Of a DNA stretch of 64,000 nucleotides, positions 32,607-41,768 are shown piece after piece. The stretch is from the NCBI GenBank assembly GCA_020632795.1, contig JACKEV010000007.1, positions 868,001 to 932,000 on the forward strand, given 5' to 3'. Made by a program: the position numbers and the translations under genes. This DNA comes from Alphaproteobacteria bacterium (GTDB taxonomy: Bacteria > Myxococcota_A > UBA796 > CAJQPC01). Positions within the stretch are counted from its first letter, which is position 1; the number at the start of each line of letters is the position of its first letter. The notes below the pieces were generated by a model that saw only the letters and a list, made by a program, of their open reading frames with translations, was not told where the DNA came from and did no database searches.

Positions 32607-34536
32607 CGGGGAGGTCGCTGATGGCGTCGGTCACGTCCTCCAGCGTGTCGCCGATGGCCTGCAGGTGCCGTCGCACGAAGTAGAGGTGCTCCAGGCCATC
32701 GGCGAGCGCGGCCTCGCCCTCCTGCTTGCGGGCCAGGGCGTCCTCGACCTGATCCCGGATCTCCGCGATGAGCGCGTCCATGCCGCCGGCGATGCCGTGC
32801 TGCAGGCCCTCGAAGCGCTGGTCGACGGGGGCCTGCACGGCGACGTGGAGCTGGGGGAGCTGGGCGCGGAAGCCCTCCAGGAAGGCCTCGGCGGTGCGGC
32901 TGCGCAGGCGCTCTGCCGCGCTCTGCCCGGTGACCACGGTGCGGACCAGCCCTACCCCGAACACCGCCGAGAGCACCAGCCCGGTGGACGCCCCGAGCAA
33001 GGCCAGGCCCAGCGCGGTGGCCAGGTAGAACGGCAGGCCCTGGAACAGGCTGCGGTAGCCGAAGCTCGCGCCCTCCAAAGCCGGGCCGGGGCCCCCGAGC
33101 AGGAAGCCGCCGACCGCCCCGAGCACCCGCTCGAGGGGGGGGACGTCCTCGGCCTCGTCGCTGAGGTCGATGTCCAGGGAGGGGGAGAGCCCCGCCCGGA
33201 TGTCGCCGAGCTGTCGCAGGAATTCTCGGAGCTGTGTGTCAAGGTCCTGCTCCAGGCCCAGCAGCTCCCGCTCCACCAGCGGCCCGAGCTGCTCCGCGGA
33301 GAGGGCGTCCAGCTCGGCCTGCAGCCAGCGGTCCAGCCAGGCGATGACCTTGTCGCGGGCGCTCTGGCGGCTGATCGCGGCGTCGAACCAGGACAGCTCG
33401 ATGCCCTCGACCGCCTGGGGCAGCCGCTGCTCCACCCGGGCGGCGAAGTCGTTGACGGCGGCGTCCAGGGCGCGGGCGAGGCTTCCCCGGCGCCGCTCCA
33501 CGGTGCGCACGGCCCGGGCGCGGCGCTTGCGGGCCTCCTCCAGCTCGGGCTGGAGGTCCGCGTAGCGCTGTCGCAGCGCCTCGACGGGCTGTCGCAGGAA
33601 ATCCTCGGCCTGGGGGAGGGTCTGCTCCAGGCAGCGGGTTGCGGCGTCCCGGGCGACCTTCAGGGGGCCCTGGATCTTGACCTGCCCGCGCTCCCGGGCG
33701 AGGAAGGACTCCAGGTCAGCCTCGAACTCGGGCAGGCCGGAGCGCTGGACCCGCTCCGGGTCGTCGCGGAGCCGCCCGGCCAGGGCGTCGCGTGCTGATA
33801 CATAATAGATGCGACCATATGCTTCAGTGAGCGGATCGAGGTGCTCGGCGGAGCGGCGGCGCAGGGCCTCCACCTCGGCGGGGTCGTCGGCCACCGCATC
33901 AAAGCGGTTCCACAGGAAGAACACATGCGACAGGTCGCGGTCGGTGAGCTGGTCGCGGATGAAGTCCAGCTCGCTGCGGGAGAGGGCCATCTCGGCGGAG
34001 AGCACCAGGATGAGGGCGTCCGCGCGGGGCAGGTAGTCCAGGGCGAGGTCGGTGCGGACGCGGTGCTCGTTCAGCCCGGGGGAGTCGATCAGCTCGACGT
34101 TGTTGCGGCAGAGCGGCAGGGGGTAGTGCAGCTCCACCCGGCGGTAGGGGCTCTGGTGGCCCTCGCCGCCGTCGTCGATGACGATGTGCTGTCGCAGGCT
34201 GTCGACGGGCACCTCGCGGGGCTCGCCCGCCACAGGGAAGAGCACCGCGCGGGGGGCGTCGGCGTACTTGACCTCGGTGATGACGGCGGTGCAGGGGGCG
34301 ACCTTGGCGGGCAGCACCGCGCGGCCGAGCATGGCGTTGATGAGGGTGGACTTGCCCCGCTTGAACTCCCCGAGCACCATCAGGCGGAAGGTGTCGGCCA
34401 GCAGGCGGCGGCGGGTCTCGTCCAGGGCGCGGCCCCGGGCCTCGACCCCCAGCTCGCGGTGGATGTCGGCCAGCTCCTCCAGCGCCATCGCGAGCAGGCC
34501 CCGGACGTGGAGGAACTCGGCGTAGCCCGGGGTCAC
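32593..34536 (-). CDS. dynamin-like GTPase (second gene of dynamin operon)
   Basis: 647 residues from GTG 34536, which overlaps the previous stop by 4 bases (GTGA). G1 'GEFKRGKST' (56-64), G2 'PCTAVITEV', G3 'DSPGLN' (151-156), and a G4 'NRFD' (210-213) with Arg for the usual Lys. A stalk of charged helices follows, with a hydrophobic hairpin at ~492-535 ('FYLATALGLALLGAS' and 'VLSAVFGVGLV') as the likely membrane paddle, and a C-terminal helical bundle. The organisation is the same as the 690-residue neighbour although sequence similarity is low. Bacterial dynamin pairs often assemble together. Roles in fission/fusion, membrane repair or phage tolerance are known for the family; none can be chosen here. 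Confidence 0.88.
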   Translation of the reverse strand: MTPGYAEFLHVRGLLAMALEELADIHRELGVEARGRALDETRRRLLADTFRLMVLGEFKRGKSTLINAMLGRAVLPAKVAPCTAVITEVKYADAPRAVLFPVAGEPREVPVDSLRQHIVIDDGGEGHQSPYRRVELHYPLPLCRNNVELIDSPGLNEHRVRTDLALDYLPRADALILVLSAEMALSRSELDFIRDQLTDRDLSHVFFLWNRFDAVADDPAEVEALRRRSAEHLDPLTEAYGRIYYVSARDALAGRLRDDPERVQRSGLPEFEADLESFLARERGQVKIQGPLKVARDAATRCLEQTLPQAEDFLRQPVEALRQRYADLQPELEEARKRRARAVRTVERRRGSLARALDAAVNDFAARVEQRLPQAVEGIELSWFDAAISRQSARDKVIAWLDRWLQAELDALSAEQLGPLVERELLGLEQDLDTQLREFLRQLGDIRAGLSPSLDIDLSDEAEDVPPLERVLGAVGGFLLGGPGPALEGASFGYRSLFQGLPFYLATALGLALLGASTGLVLSAVFGVGLVRTVVTGQSAAERLRSRTAEAFLEGFRAQLPQLHVAVQAPVDQRFEGLQHGIAGGMDALIAEIRDQVEDALARKQEGEAALADGLEHLYFVRRHLQAIGDTLEDVTDAISDLPDDLD

Positions 34537-37286
34537 TCCTCACCCCCGCCCGCGAGGCGGCGGCGCAGGGCAACGGCGGCGGCCCCGACCAGGCGCTGGC
34601 CCCCCTCGGGCATCAGGTGGACCCGCTCGGCGGTGTGGACCTGGGCCACCCGGGCCAGCAGGGCCTCCAGGCAGGCCGCGCCCACCCGCTCCAGGCGGGC
34701 GTCGAGCTTGTGCTCGGCGTCGTCGAGCCAGGTGAGGAGCTGCTCCCGGTGACCCTGGAGGAGCTGCCGCTCCCGCTGGGCGCGGGCGTCGTGGCTGGCC
34801 AGCAGCGAGGCGGCCCCCACCCCCAGGCCGGCGGCGGCGGCCCACACCGGGGCGCCGGGCACGAACATCGCCCCCAGGGCGAGGGTGCCCAGGGCGGCGG
34901 CGATGGCCCGGGGGCTCTTGGTCCGGCTGCGGCGCTCCAGCTCGGGGTCGGGCAGGCCGTCGAGCAGGGCGCTCTCTGTGTGGGATGCGAGGGTCTGCTC
35001 CAGGGCGTCGACCGAGCGGGCCAGGGGCTCGGGCCCGTACTCGGCGAGGTGGCCCTCCAGGGTGCGCAGGTAGTGACGCCCGGCGCGGTCGCCCACCTCG
35101 CCCACCTGGCTGATGAGCCGCGCCACGCCCTCGTGCCGGCGGGCCTCGACGTCCAGCGCGTCGAACCAGCCGGGGGCCTCGGCGCGCAGGCCGGCGAAGC
35201 CCTGCTTGAGCACCCCCCGCGCCTCGGCCAGGGCCGCGTCGTGCTCGGCGCGCAGGGCGCCCCGCAGCCGGGTGAGGTCCTGGTCCAGCGTGGCGGGGCC
35301 GTCCTCGTCGACCTCACACAGACCCTCCAGGGCGCGCAGGGCGCGGTCCACCCGGGCCTGCCAGCGCTCCTCGGCGCGGTCGGCGTCCCAGGCGCAGGCC
35401 TGGTGGACCCAGCGGGTGAGGGCGTCGGCGGCGTCGTCCCCGTCGAGGATGAACACCTCCGCCGATTCGAAGCCCTCGGCGAACCTCGCCACCCGCGCCC
35501 GCACGTCGCGGTCGTCCTCGGGGGTCTCGACGACGTCCATGCGGCCGACCGCCAGGGCGGCGGGGGCGTCGAGCAGGCGCAGCAGGCTGGAGATGACCTG
35601 CCGCTCGTCGTCGCTGAGGAGCTGGGCGGCGGAGAGCGCCACCACGACCACCTGCGCCCGGAGCAGCGCGGGCAGGGCCTCGGCGTTGAACCGGGCGGCG
35701 TCCTCGTCCAGGTCCGGGGTGTCCAGCAGGGTCACGCCCTCCAGAGCGGGGCGCAGGGCCTCCACCAGGCGGCTGCGGCCCCGGTAGCGGGCGCCCACGG
35801 CCACGGCGAGGGGGTTCGCGGCGGGGTCCTCGGCGGCCAGGGCGTCGAGGGCCTCGGCCATGAAGGGGGGCAGGCCGACTGTGCGACATTGCCGAGCGAG
35901 CTGCTGGAGGGCGTCCCGCAGGGGGGGCTCCCCGGCCAGGGCCTCCAGCGCCTGCTCCAGGTCGACCTCGGGTTCGTGCGGGGTCTCCGGGGGGCACTCC
36001 GCCAGCAGCCCGTCGTAGGCGCCCTCATCAATCCACACAGACAGCTCGTGGGCCCGCACCACGGTCCAGGGGTGGGAGCGCTCCATCGTGCTCAGGATGT
36101 AGAACAGAGAGGAGAGCAGGTCGTCCCACTGGCCCTCCAGGTCCTGGTACTGCTCCAGGAAGGTCTCCACCCGCAGCTCGCTGGCGTACACCGAAGGGCC
36201 GCCGGCCATGCGCATCATCACCCGGAAGGCGGCCTGGGGGTCCTGGCAGACCAGCAGGCCCGCGCGGTCGCAGGACAGCTCGGCCTTGCGGGCCCACTCG
36301 AACATGGCCAGCTCCAGGCCCTTGCCGATCATGGGCCCGACGACCGGCACGCTGACCAGCAGCGCGCTGGGGATGCGCACGAGCTGGGCGATCATGTTGT
36401 ACAGGAGATGGTCGAACTTGATGTGCCCCAGCTCGTGGCCGATGACGAACTCCAGCTCGGGGCGGGTGCACAGCCCGACCACGAGGTCATTCACCACGAT
36501 GAAGGGCTCCTCGACCCCGGCGGTGAAGGCGTTGAACCCGCCGCGCGCCAGGAAGAGGGGGGGCTCCGGGGAGATGCCCAGACGGCGCACGCAGCCCTGG
36601 TACAGCTCGTACAGCTCGGGGATCTGATTGGGGCCCACCCGCAGGTTGCCGGAGGTGTTCAGCAGCCGGAAGATGCGCTCGGGGATCAGCTCGCTCAGGC
36701 GGCGGGCGGCGTCCTCGAAGGGCAGGGCGCGCTTGACCGCGTCGGCGGAGGCCACGTCGAGGGGGTGGCGGTAGCGGTCGGGGGTGACGCGGTGGGCGCG
36801 GCGGCGGCGGGACTCGGCGGCCCGGTGCGCGGAGAGGATGGAGCGCAGGAAGGAGGGCGGGGCGAAGAACTCCAGCAGGTCGTCCTGAAGCGACCGGGTG
36901 GGGGGCGCGACCCGCTCGGCGAGGCGCTCGACGAGGGCGGCGGGCTCGAGGGGGGCGATGGCGTGGGCGCGGGCCAGGCGGGGGCCGCCGCCCCGGCGCA
37001 GGGCGAGCAGGGCCAGGCGGGCGGCGAAGCGCCGGGCCTCGGCGGGGCCGAAGTCCTTGGGCGGCGGCTCGGCCTCGATGACGCCGCCCAGGCGCACCAT
37101 CTCCACCAGGCGGCGGCCCAGGGCGGCGGGCAGCCCGGCCTGCTCGACCACGGCCTCCAGGGCGGGACCGGCGTCCTCGGGCACCCGCTGCCCGTCGAAG
37201 GCGACCTCCAGGGCCGCGCGCAGCTCCCACAGGGTGACGCGGGTGCGGAGCAGCTCTTCGTCGATGGTGCTGCCGTCGTCGCTCAT
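34533..37286 (-). CDS. M48 metalloprotease fused to degenerate dynamin-like GTPase
   Basis: 917 residues from ATG 37286 with an ideal AGGAGG upstream. Residues ~180-420 form an M48 (HtpX/Ste24/OMA1-type) domain: 'FVIGHELGHIKFDH' (H284, E285, H288) and the third-ligand motif 'ELSCDR' (E336, D340). From ~490 a GTPase-like domain begins, with 'GARYRGRS' (498-505) in the G1 position but Arg504 for the essential Lys, 'LLDTPD' (522-525) as G3, and 'VGRMDVV' near G4. Stalk-like helices follow, then a hydrophobic hairpin at ~790-833 and a final bundle, as in the two dynamin genes downstream. GTP hydrolysis is doubtful; the protease looks intact. It is the first gene of the operon, so the protease and dynamins are made together. 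The domain fusion is plain to see; the function is unknown. Confidence 0.85.
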   Translation of the reverse strand: MSDDGSTIDEELLRTRVTLWELRAALEVAFDGQRVPEDAGPALEAVVEQAGLPAALGRRLVEMVRLGGVIEAEPPPKDFGPAEARRFAARLALLALRRGGGPRLARAHAIAPLEPAALVERLAERVAPPTRSLQDDLLEFFAPPSFLRSILSAHRAAESRRRRAHRVTPDRYRHPLDVASADAVKRALPFEDAARRLSELIPERIFRLLNTSGNLRVGPNQIPELYELYQGCVRRLGISPEPPLFLARGGFNAFTAGVEEPFIVVNDLVVGLCTRPELEFVIGHELGHIKFDHLLYNMIAQLVRIPSALLVSVPVVGPMIGKGLELAMFEWARKAELSCDRAGLLVCQDPQAAFRVMMRMAGGPSVYASELRVETFLEQYQDLEGQWDDLLSSLFYILSTMERSHPWTVVRAHELSVWIDEGAYDGLLAECPPETPHEPEVDLEQALEALAGEPPLRDALQQLARQCRTVGLPPFMAEALDALAAEDPAANPLAVAVGARYRGRSRLVEALRPALEGVTLLDTPDLDEDAARFNAEALPALLRAQVVVVALSAAQLLSDDERQVISSLLRLLDAPAALAVGRMDVVETPEDDRDVRARVARFAEGFESAEVFILDGDDAADALTRWVHQACAWDADRAEERWQARVDRALRALEGLCEVDEDGPATLDQDLTRLRGALRAEHDAALAEARGVLKQGFAGLRAEAPGWFDALDVEARRHEGVARLISQVGEVGDRAGRHYLRTLEGHLAEYGPEPLARSVDALEQTLASHTESALLDGLPDPELERRSRTKSPRAIAAALGTLALGAMFVPGAPVWAAAAGLGVGAASLLASHDARAQRERQLLQGHREQLLTWLDDAEHKLDARLERVGAACLEALLARVAQVHTAERVHLMPEGGQRLVGAAAVALRRRLAGGGEE

Positions 37287-37400
37287 GGATCCTCCTGCGT
37301 GGCGCCCTTCACCACGTCGGTATCCGTATCCGTCGGGCGGCCCCGGCGCCCGGACGCTCGCGCGGACGCCGCAGACGCGCTATCCCCTGCCCAGCGACCC

Positions 37401-38177
37401 ATGCGGCACTCCTGGACCGGCCCCGCCGCGCGCGCGCCGCTGCTGGCCCTGCATGGCTTCACCGGCGACGGGCGCGACATCGACCCCCTCGTCCCCCTGC
37501 TCGGGCGGGCGGGGCAGGCCCCGGATCTGCCCGGCCACGGCGACCACCCGGCCCGCGAGCCGGCGGCCTGCGCGATGCCGGTCGCCGTCGCCGATCTGCT
37601 GCCTTGCCTGGCGTCGGCGCCGATCGTGCTGGGCTACTCGATGGGGGGGCGGGTCGCGCTGCACCTGGCCTGCCACCACCCGGGGCGGGTCGCGGCGCTG
37701 GTGCTGGTGGGGGCCCAGCCCGGGATCGCCGATGACGCGGCCCGCGCGGCGCGACAGGCCGCCGATGAGGCCCTGGCCGCGCGGATCCTGGAGGAGGGCG
37801 TCCCCGCGTTCACCGCCTGGTGGGCCCAGCAGCCGCTCATCGCCACGCAGCGGCGCATCGCGGAGCCCTGGCGCTCCCGGATGGCCGGGCGCAAGCGCTC
37901 CCTGCGGCCCGAGGGCCTCGCCGCGAGCCTGCGGGGCATGGGCACGGGGGTCATGGACCCGCTGTGGGACCGCCTGGGCGCGATCACCGCCCCCACCCTG
38001 CTGGTCACCGGGGCCGAGGACGAGAAGTACGACCGCATCGCCGCGCAGATGGCCGCCGCGATCCCCGGCGCCGAGCGGCTGGTGCTGCCGGGGGCGGGGC
38101 ACTGCGCCCACCTGGAGGCCCCCCGGGCCTTCGCGGGGGGGCTGACACGGTTTCTTACCCGACAAGGGTTGGACTGA
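37401..38177 (+). CDS. alpha/beta hydrolase, MenH-like
   Basis: 258 residues from ATG 37401; upstream in-frame codons encode only a low-complexity leader, and no clear RBS is seen. The motifs 'LALHGFTGDGRD', 'LPGHGDHP', nucleophile elbow 'GYSMGGRVALH' (S80), 'LLVTGAEDEKY' (Asp) and 'PGAGHCAHLE' (His) follow 2-succinyl-6-hydroxy-2,4-cyclohexadiene-1-carboxylate synthase (MenH) closely, including its size. MenH acts in menaquinone synthesis, but no other men gene is nearby, so a related hydrolase is possible. It is divergent from the M48-dynamin operon, with 114 bases between starts, and ends 13 bases before the kinase gene. Confidence 0.7.
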   Translation: MRHSWTGPAARAPLLALHGFTGDGRDIDPLVPLLGRAGQAPDLPGHGDHPAREPAACAMPVAVADLLPCLASAPIVLGYSMGGRVALHLACHHPGRVAALVLVGAQPGIADDAARAARQAADEALAARILEEGVPAFTAWWAQQPLIATQRRIAEPWRSRMAGRKRSLRPEGLAASLRGMGTGVMDPLWDRLGAITAPTLLVTGAEDEKYDRIAAQMAAAIPGAERLVLPGAGHCAHLEAPRAFAGGLTRFLTRQGLD

Positions 38178-38190
38178 CCGTTTCTTGACG

Positions 38191-41100
38191 ATGTCCCGGG
38201 TTAGGTTCTCCAGGCCGACCTCTCCCGGTGTCCCCTTGGTACCTCCGATCCCCCTCGGCCCGTTCGAGCTGCAGCACCCCATCGGGCGGGGTGGCATGGG
38301 GGACGTCTGGCAGGGGCGCCACGTCGCCCAGGACCTGCCGGTGGCCATCAAGGTGATGCCGCCAGTGCAGCGGGGCCTGGAGGCGTTCCGGGCCGAGGTC
38401 CGCGCGATGGCCGCCCTGGACCACCCCGGGGTGGTCGCCATCCACGACATGGGGCTCCTGCCGGGCGCGGTCGCCGAGGCCTCCGCCGGCCGGCTGGAGG
38501 CGGGCAGCCCCTACCTCGTCATGGAGCTGTGCCACGGCGGCACCCTGACGCCCTGGTGCGGGCGCCTGGCCTGGCCGGCGGCCCGCGCCGTGCTCCTCTC
38601 GCTGCTGGACGCCCTGGCCCACGCCCACGCCCGGGGGGTCATCCATCGGGACATCAAGCCGGCGAACGTGCTCCTGGGGAGCTGGCAGGACCTGCGGCCG
38701 GGGCCCAAGCTGGTGGACTTCGGGGTGGCCTGGAGCCTGCGGGAGAGCGGCGCGCTGCGCACCGCCGGCACCCGGGCCTACATGGCGCCCGAGCAGCTCC
38801 ACGCCGCCGAGCTGGGGCCTTGGACGGACCTCTTCGCCCTGGGGCGGCTGGCCCTGGCCCTGGTCGGCGGCGCGCCCGACGCCACCGCGCCCCTGTTCGA
38901 GGACACCCCCGAGGGCCTCATGCCCTGGGTGGCCCGCCTGCTCCAGGTCGACCCCCGGGACCGCTACGCCTGCGCCGCCGACGCCGCCGAGGCCCTGCGC
39001 GGCCTGGACGGCGCCGCCACCCAGAACCCCATCCTGGAGGAGCTGGAGCCCCTGGTCGCCGGGCCCACCCCGGCGGCGGACGAGGAGCAGACCATCGACG
39101 GGCTGCTGGACGGCGCCACCCTGCCCATCCCGCTGGCGGACCCGACCATCGACGGGCTGCTGGACGGCTCCACCCTCCCGATGGAGCTGAGCGCGCTGTT
39201 CACCGACCGGGGCGGGCTGGCCGCGCCCACGCCCCCGCTGCCCGATGTCACCCCTGCGCCCCGCGTCGTGGCCACCCCGCCGGGGTCCTGGCGCCGCAGC
39301 GAGCCCACCCCGCGGCACCCCCCGCTGCTGGGCACGGGCCTGGGGCTCCACGGGCTGCGCACGCTGCCGCTGATCGGGCGGGAGGACCTGCGGGATCGCC
39401 TGTGGGCGGCCCTGCTGGACGTGCTCTACACGCGCCAGGCCCGGGTGCTCCTGCTGCACGGCCCGGCGGGCTCCGGGCGGGGACGGATGGCCTGGTGGCT
39501 GGGGGAGCGGGCCACCGAGCTGGGCGCGGCCCGGGTGCTGGCGCTGCCCCCGACCGGCGACGGCAAGGTCGCGCTGGCGTCGGCGCTGCGGCGCTTCCTG
39601 CGCTGCGAACGGCTCTCCCCCGAGGCCCGGGTCGCCCGGCTGCGGGCCGAGCCCGCCCTGGCGACCCCCGGTGCCCTGGCCGAGGCCATCGCCCTGCTCT
39701 CCCCGAACCCGGCCGAGGACACCCGGCTGGCCGGCCTGTCGCCGGCCCGGTTCCGCACCCCCCACGAGCGGGTCACCGCGGCGGTCTCCCTGCTGGAGCG
39801 GCTGTGCGGGGAGCGCGCGCTCATCGTGCTGGTGCCCCGCGTGGCCCGCAGCCCCCTGGCGACGCGCCTGCTCACCCGGCTGGCCGGCTCCGACACGCCC
39901 CTGCTCGCGGTCGCCACCGCCCGGGACGACGACCTCGCCGAGCCCGCCCCCAGCCTCAGCGCCCTGCTCGGCGCGCCCCGGGTGGCGTGGATCCCGGTCG
40001 GGCCGCTCCCCGCGGAGGAGCACCGCCGCTTCGTCCGGGAGCTGCTGGGCCTGGAGGGCACCCTCGGGGCCCGGATCGAGCGCCTCACCGCGGGCAACCC
40101 CCAGCTCGCCGTGCTGCTGCTGGACCACCTGGTGTCCCGGGGCCTGCTGGAGCCGGGGCCCAAGGGCTTCCGCCTGGTCGAGGGCGCGAGCCTGAGCCTG
40201 CCCGAGAACCTCCAGGAGGCGTGGTCGGATCGGGTCGAGGGGCTGCTGGAGGGGCACGCGGACGTCGACGCGGCGGCTTTGGAGCGCGCCGCGGTGCTCG
40301 GCCTGGAGGTGGACGACGCCGAGTGGCAGGCCGCCTGCGCCCGCGACGGGCTGGAGGAGGCGGGGCGCTGCGGGCTGGTGGAGGCCCTGCTCTCGGCGGG
40401 GCTGGCCCGACGCTGGAGCGGGGCGACGGGCTGGGCCTTCGGCAACCCGATGCTGCGGGAGGCCCTGCTGCGGCGGGCCGAGGACGGCGGGCGCCTGGTG
40501 GCCCACCACGCGGCCTGCGCGGCGATGCTGTCCGCGCGCGGCGCGCCCACCCCCGAGCTGCAGGAGCGCCTGGGGCGCCACCGCCTCGCCGCCGGCCAGC
40601 TCCCCGAGGCCCTGGAGCCCCTGCTCGCCGCCGCCGTCGCCGCCCGGAACGTCGGCGATCTGGACCACGCCGAGCTGCTGCTGGAGCTGCGCCAGCAGGC
40701 CGAGGCCTGCCTGCCCCCCCACGACCCCCGCCGCGGCGAGGTCCTCCTGGAGCGCTGGCGCATCGCCGAGACCCGGGGCGAGGTCCGCGAGACCACCCGC
40801 CTGGGGGCCGAGCTGGTGGAGCGCGCCCGCGCCGAGGGCTGGGAGGCCCTGGAGGCCCAGGCGCTGCTGGGGCACGTGCAGATGCTGCGGGAGCAGGGCC
40901 GGGGGGAGGAGAGCCTCGCCGAGGCCCGCCACGGCATCGCCCTGGCCGAGCGCCACGGGCTCACCACCGCGCGCAGCAAGCTCCACCTCTCGATGGTGAT
41001 CACCCTGCTGCGGCTGGGCCGCCGCGACGAGGCCCTGGAGCAGCTCCGCCTGGCGCAGGAGGGCCTCGACCCGGAGGAGAACCCGGCCCAGATCGCCCAC

Positions 41101-41736
41101 GTCCACTACCTCCAGGGGCACCTCTACCGCCGGGAGGCCGACCACGTCCGCGCCCGGGAGGCGTTCACCCGGGCCCTCGCGATCTGGCGGGCCGAGGGGT
41201 CCCGGCGCTTCATCGGCGCGGTCTGCAACGACCTCGGCGACACCGAGCGCATGCTCGGGAACCCCGCGGCGGCCGAGGTCTTCTACCAGGAGGCCCGCGA
41301 GGTCTACGGCCGCATCGGCTCGGGTCTGGTGGCCGCCGCCGAGGTCAACCTCGCCCTGCTGCGCCTGGAGGCGGGGGCCTGGGCCGAGGCCCTGCCGCTG
41401 CTGGAGCGCTCGGTGTCCGCGTTCGAGGCCCTGGGCATGATGGCGATCCGGGCGGCCGTCCTGGTGTGCCTGGCCCCGGTGCGGGCCGCCGAGGGCCAGT
41501 GGCAGCGCCTTGCCGACGAGCTGGACGAGGCCGAGGCGCTGCTGGTCCGGGTCGGCCACGAGCAGCCCGACGTCCCCCGCATGGCCGAGCGGGCGGCGGA
41601 GATGGCCGCCGCCGCCGACCAGGAGGCGCTCGCGTTGCGGCTCCGGCGCTTCGCGGTGGCCCACTGGCGCCACCTGGGCCACGAGGGGGAGGCCGCCCGG
41701 CTGGAGCGGCGCGGCGCGGGCCCGTCGATGGAGTAG
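38191..41736 (+). CDS. Ser/Thr protein kinase with AAA-like and TPR domains (paralogue 1)
   Basis: 1181 residues from ATG 38191 (a TTG two codons earlier is possible). Active kinase domain, residues 25-275: 'IGRGGMGDVW', K54, 'HRDIKPAN' (152-159), 'DFG' (176-178) and 'APE' (199-201). The linker has two copies of 'TIDGLLDG[AS]TLP' (301-312, 319-330). Residues ~395-650 look like an AAA/STAND-type NTPase, but Walker A is 'GPAGSGRGR' (424-432), with Arg for Lys and Gly for Ser/Thr. TPR-like helical repeats run from ~770 to the end ('AREAFTRALAIWRAEG'). Such kinases act as regulators in myxobacteria. The next gene is a tandem duplicate with long identical blocks in the kinase core. Confidence 0.88.
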   Translation: MSRVRFSRPTSPGVPLVPPIPLGPFELQHPIGRGGMGDVWQGRHVAQDLPVAIKVMPPVQRGLEAFRAEVRAMAALDHPGVVAIHDMGLLPGAVAEASAGRLEAGSPYLVMELCHGGTLTPWCGRLAWPAARAVLLSLLDALAHAHARGVIHRDIKPANVLLGSWQDLRPGPKLVDFGVAWSLRESGALRTAGTRAYMAPEQLHAAELGPWTDLFALGRLALALVGGAPDATAPLFEDTPEGLMPWVARLLQVDPRDRYACAADAAEALRGLDGAATQNPILEELEPLVAGPTPAADEEQTIDGLLDGATLPIPLADPTIDGLLDGSTLPMELSALFTDRGGLAAPTPPLPDVTPAPRVVATPPGSWRRSEPTPRHPPLLGTGLGLHGLRTLPLIGREDLRDRLWAALLDVLYTRQARVLLLHGPAGSGRGRMAWWLGERATELGAARVLALPPTGDGKVALASALRRFLRCERLSPEARVARLRAEPALATPGALAEAIALLSPNPAEDTRLAGLSPARFRTPHERVTAAVSLLERLCGERALIVLVPRVARSPLATRLLTRLAGSDTPLLAVATARDDDLAEPAPSLSALLGAPRVAWIPVGPLPAEEHRRFVRELLGLEGTLGARIERLTAGNPQLAVLLLDHLVSRGLLEPGPKGFRLVEGASLSLPENLQEAWSDRVEGLLEGHADVDAAALERAAVLGLEVDDAEWQAACARDGLEEAGRCGLVEALLSAGLARRWSGATGWAFGNPMLREALLRRAEDGGRLVAHHAACAAMLSARGAPTPELQERLGRHRLAAGQLPEALEPLLAAAVAARNVGDLDHAELLLELRQQAEACLPPHDPRRGEVLLERWRIAETRGEVRETTRLGAELVERARAEGWEALEAQALLGHVQMLREQGRGEESLAEARHGIALAERHGLTTARSKLHLSMVITLLRLGRRDEALEQLRLAQEGLDPEENPAQIAHVHYLQGHLYRREADHVRAREAFTRALAIWRAEGSRRFIGAVCNDLGDTERMLGNPAAAEVFYQEAREVYGRIGSGLVAAAEVNLALLRLEAGAWAEALPLLERSVSAFEALGMMAIRAAVLVCLAPVRAAEGQWQRLADELDEAEALLVRVGHEQPDVPRMAERAAEMAAAADQEALALRLRRFAVAHWRHLGHEGEAARLERRGAGPSME

Positions 41737-41768
41737 CATGGAGCGGCACTTCACGGGCATGACGCCAG

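Noticed and set aside
38155..41760. Open frame of ~1200 codons on the minus strand opposite kinase paralogue 1
   Set aside because: No domain motifs, Gly/Arg/Pro/His-rich composition and exact antisense position to a clear kinase; a product of high GC with few stop codons.
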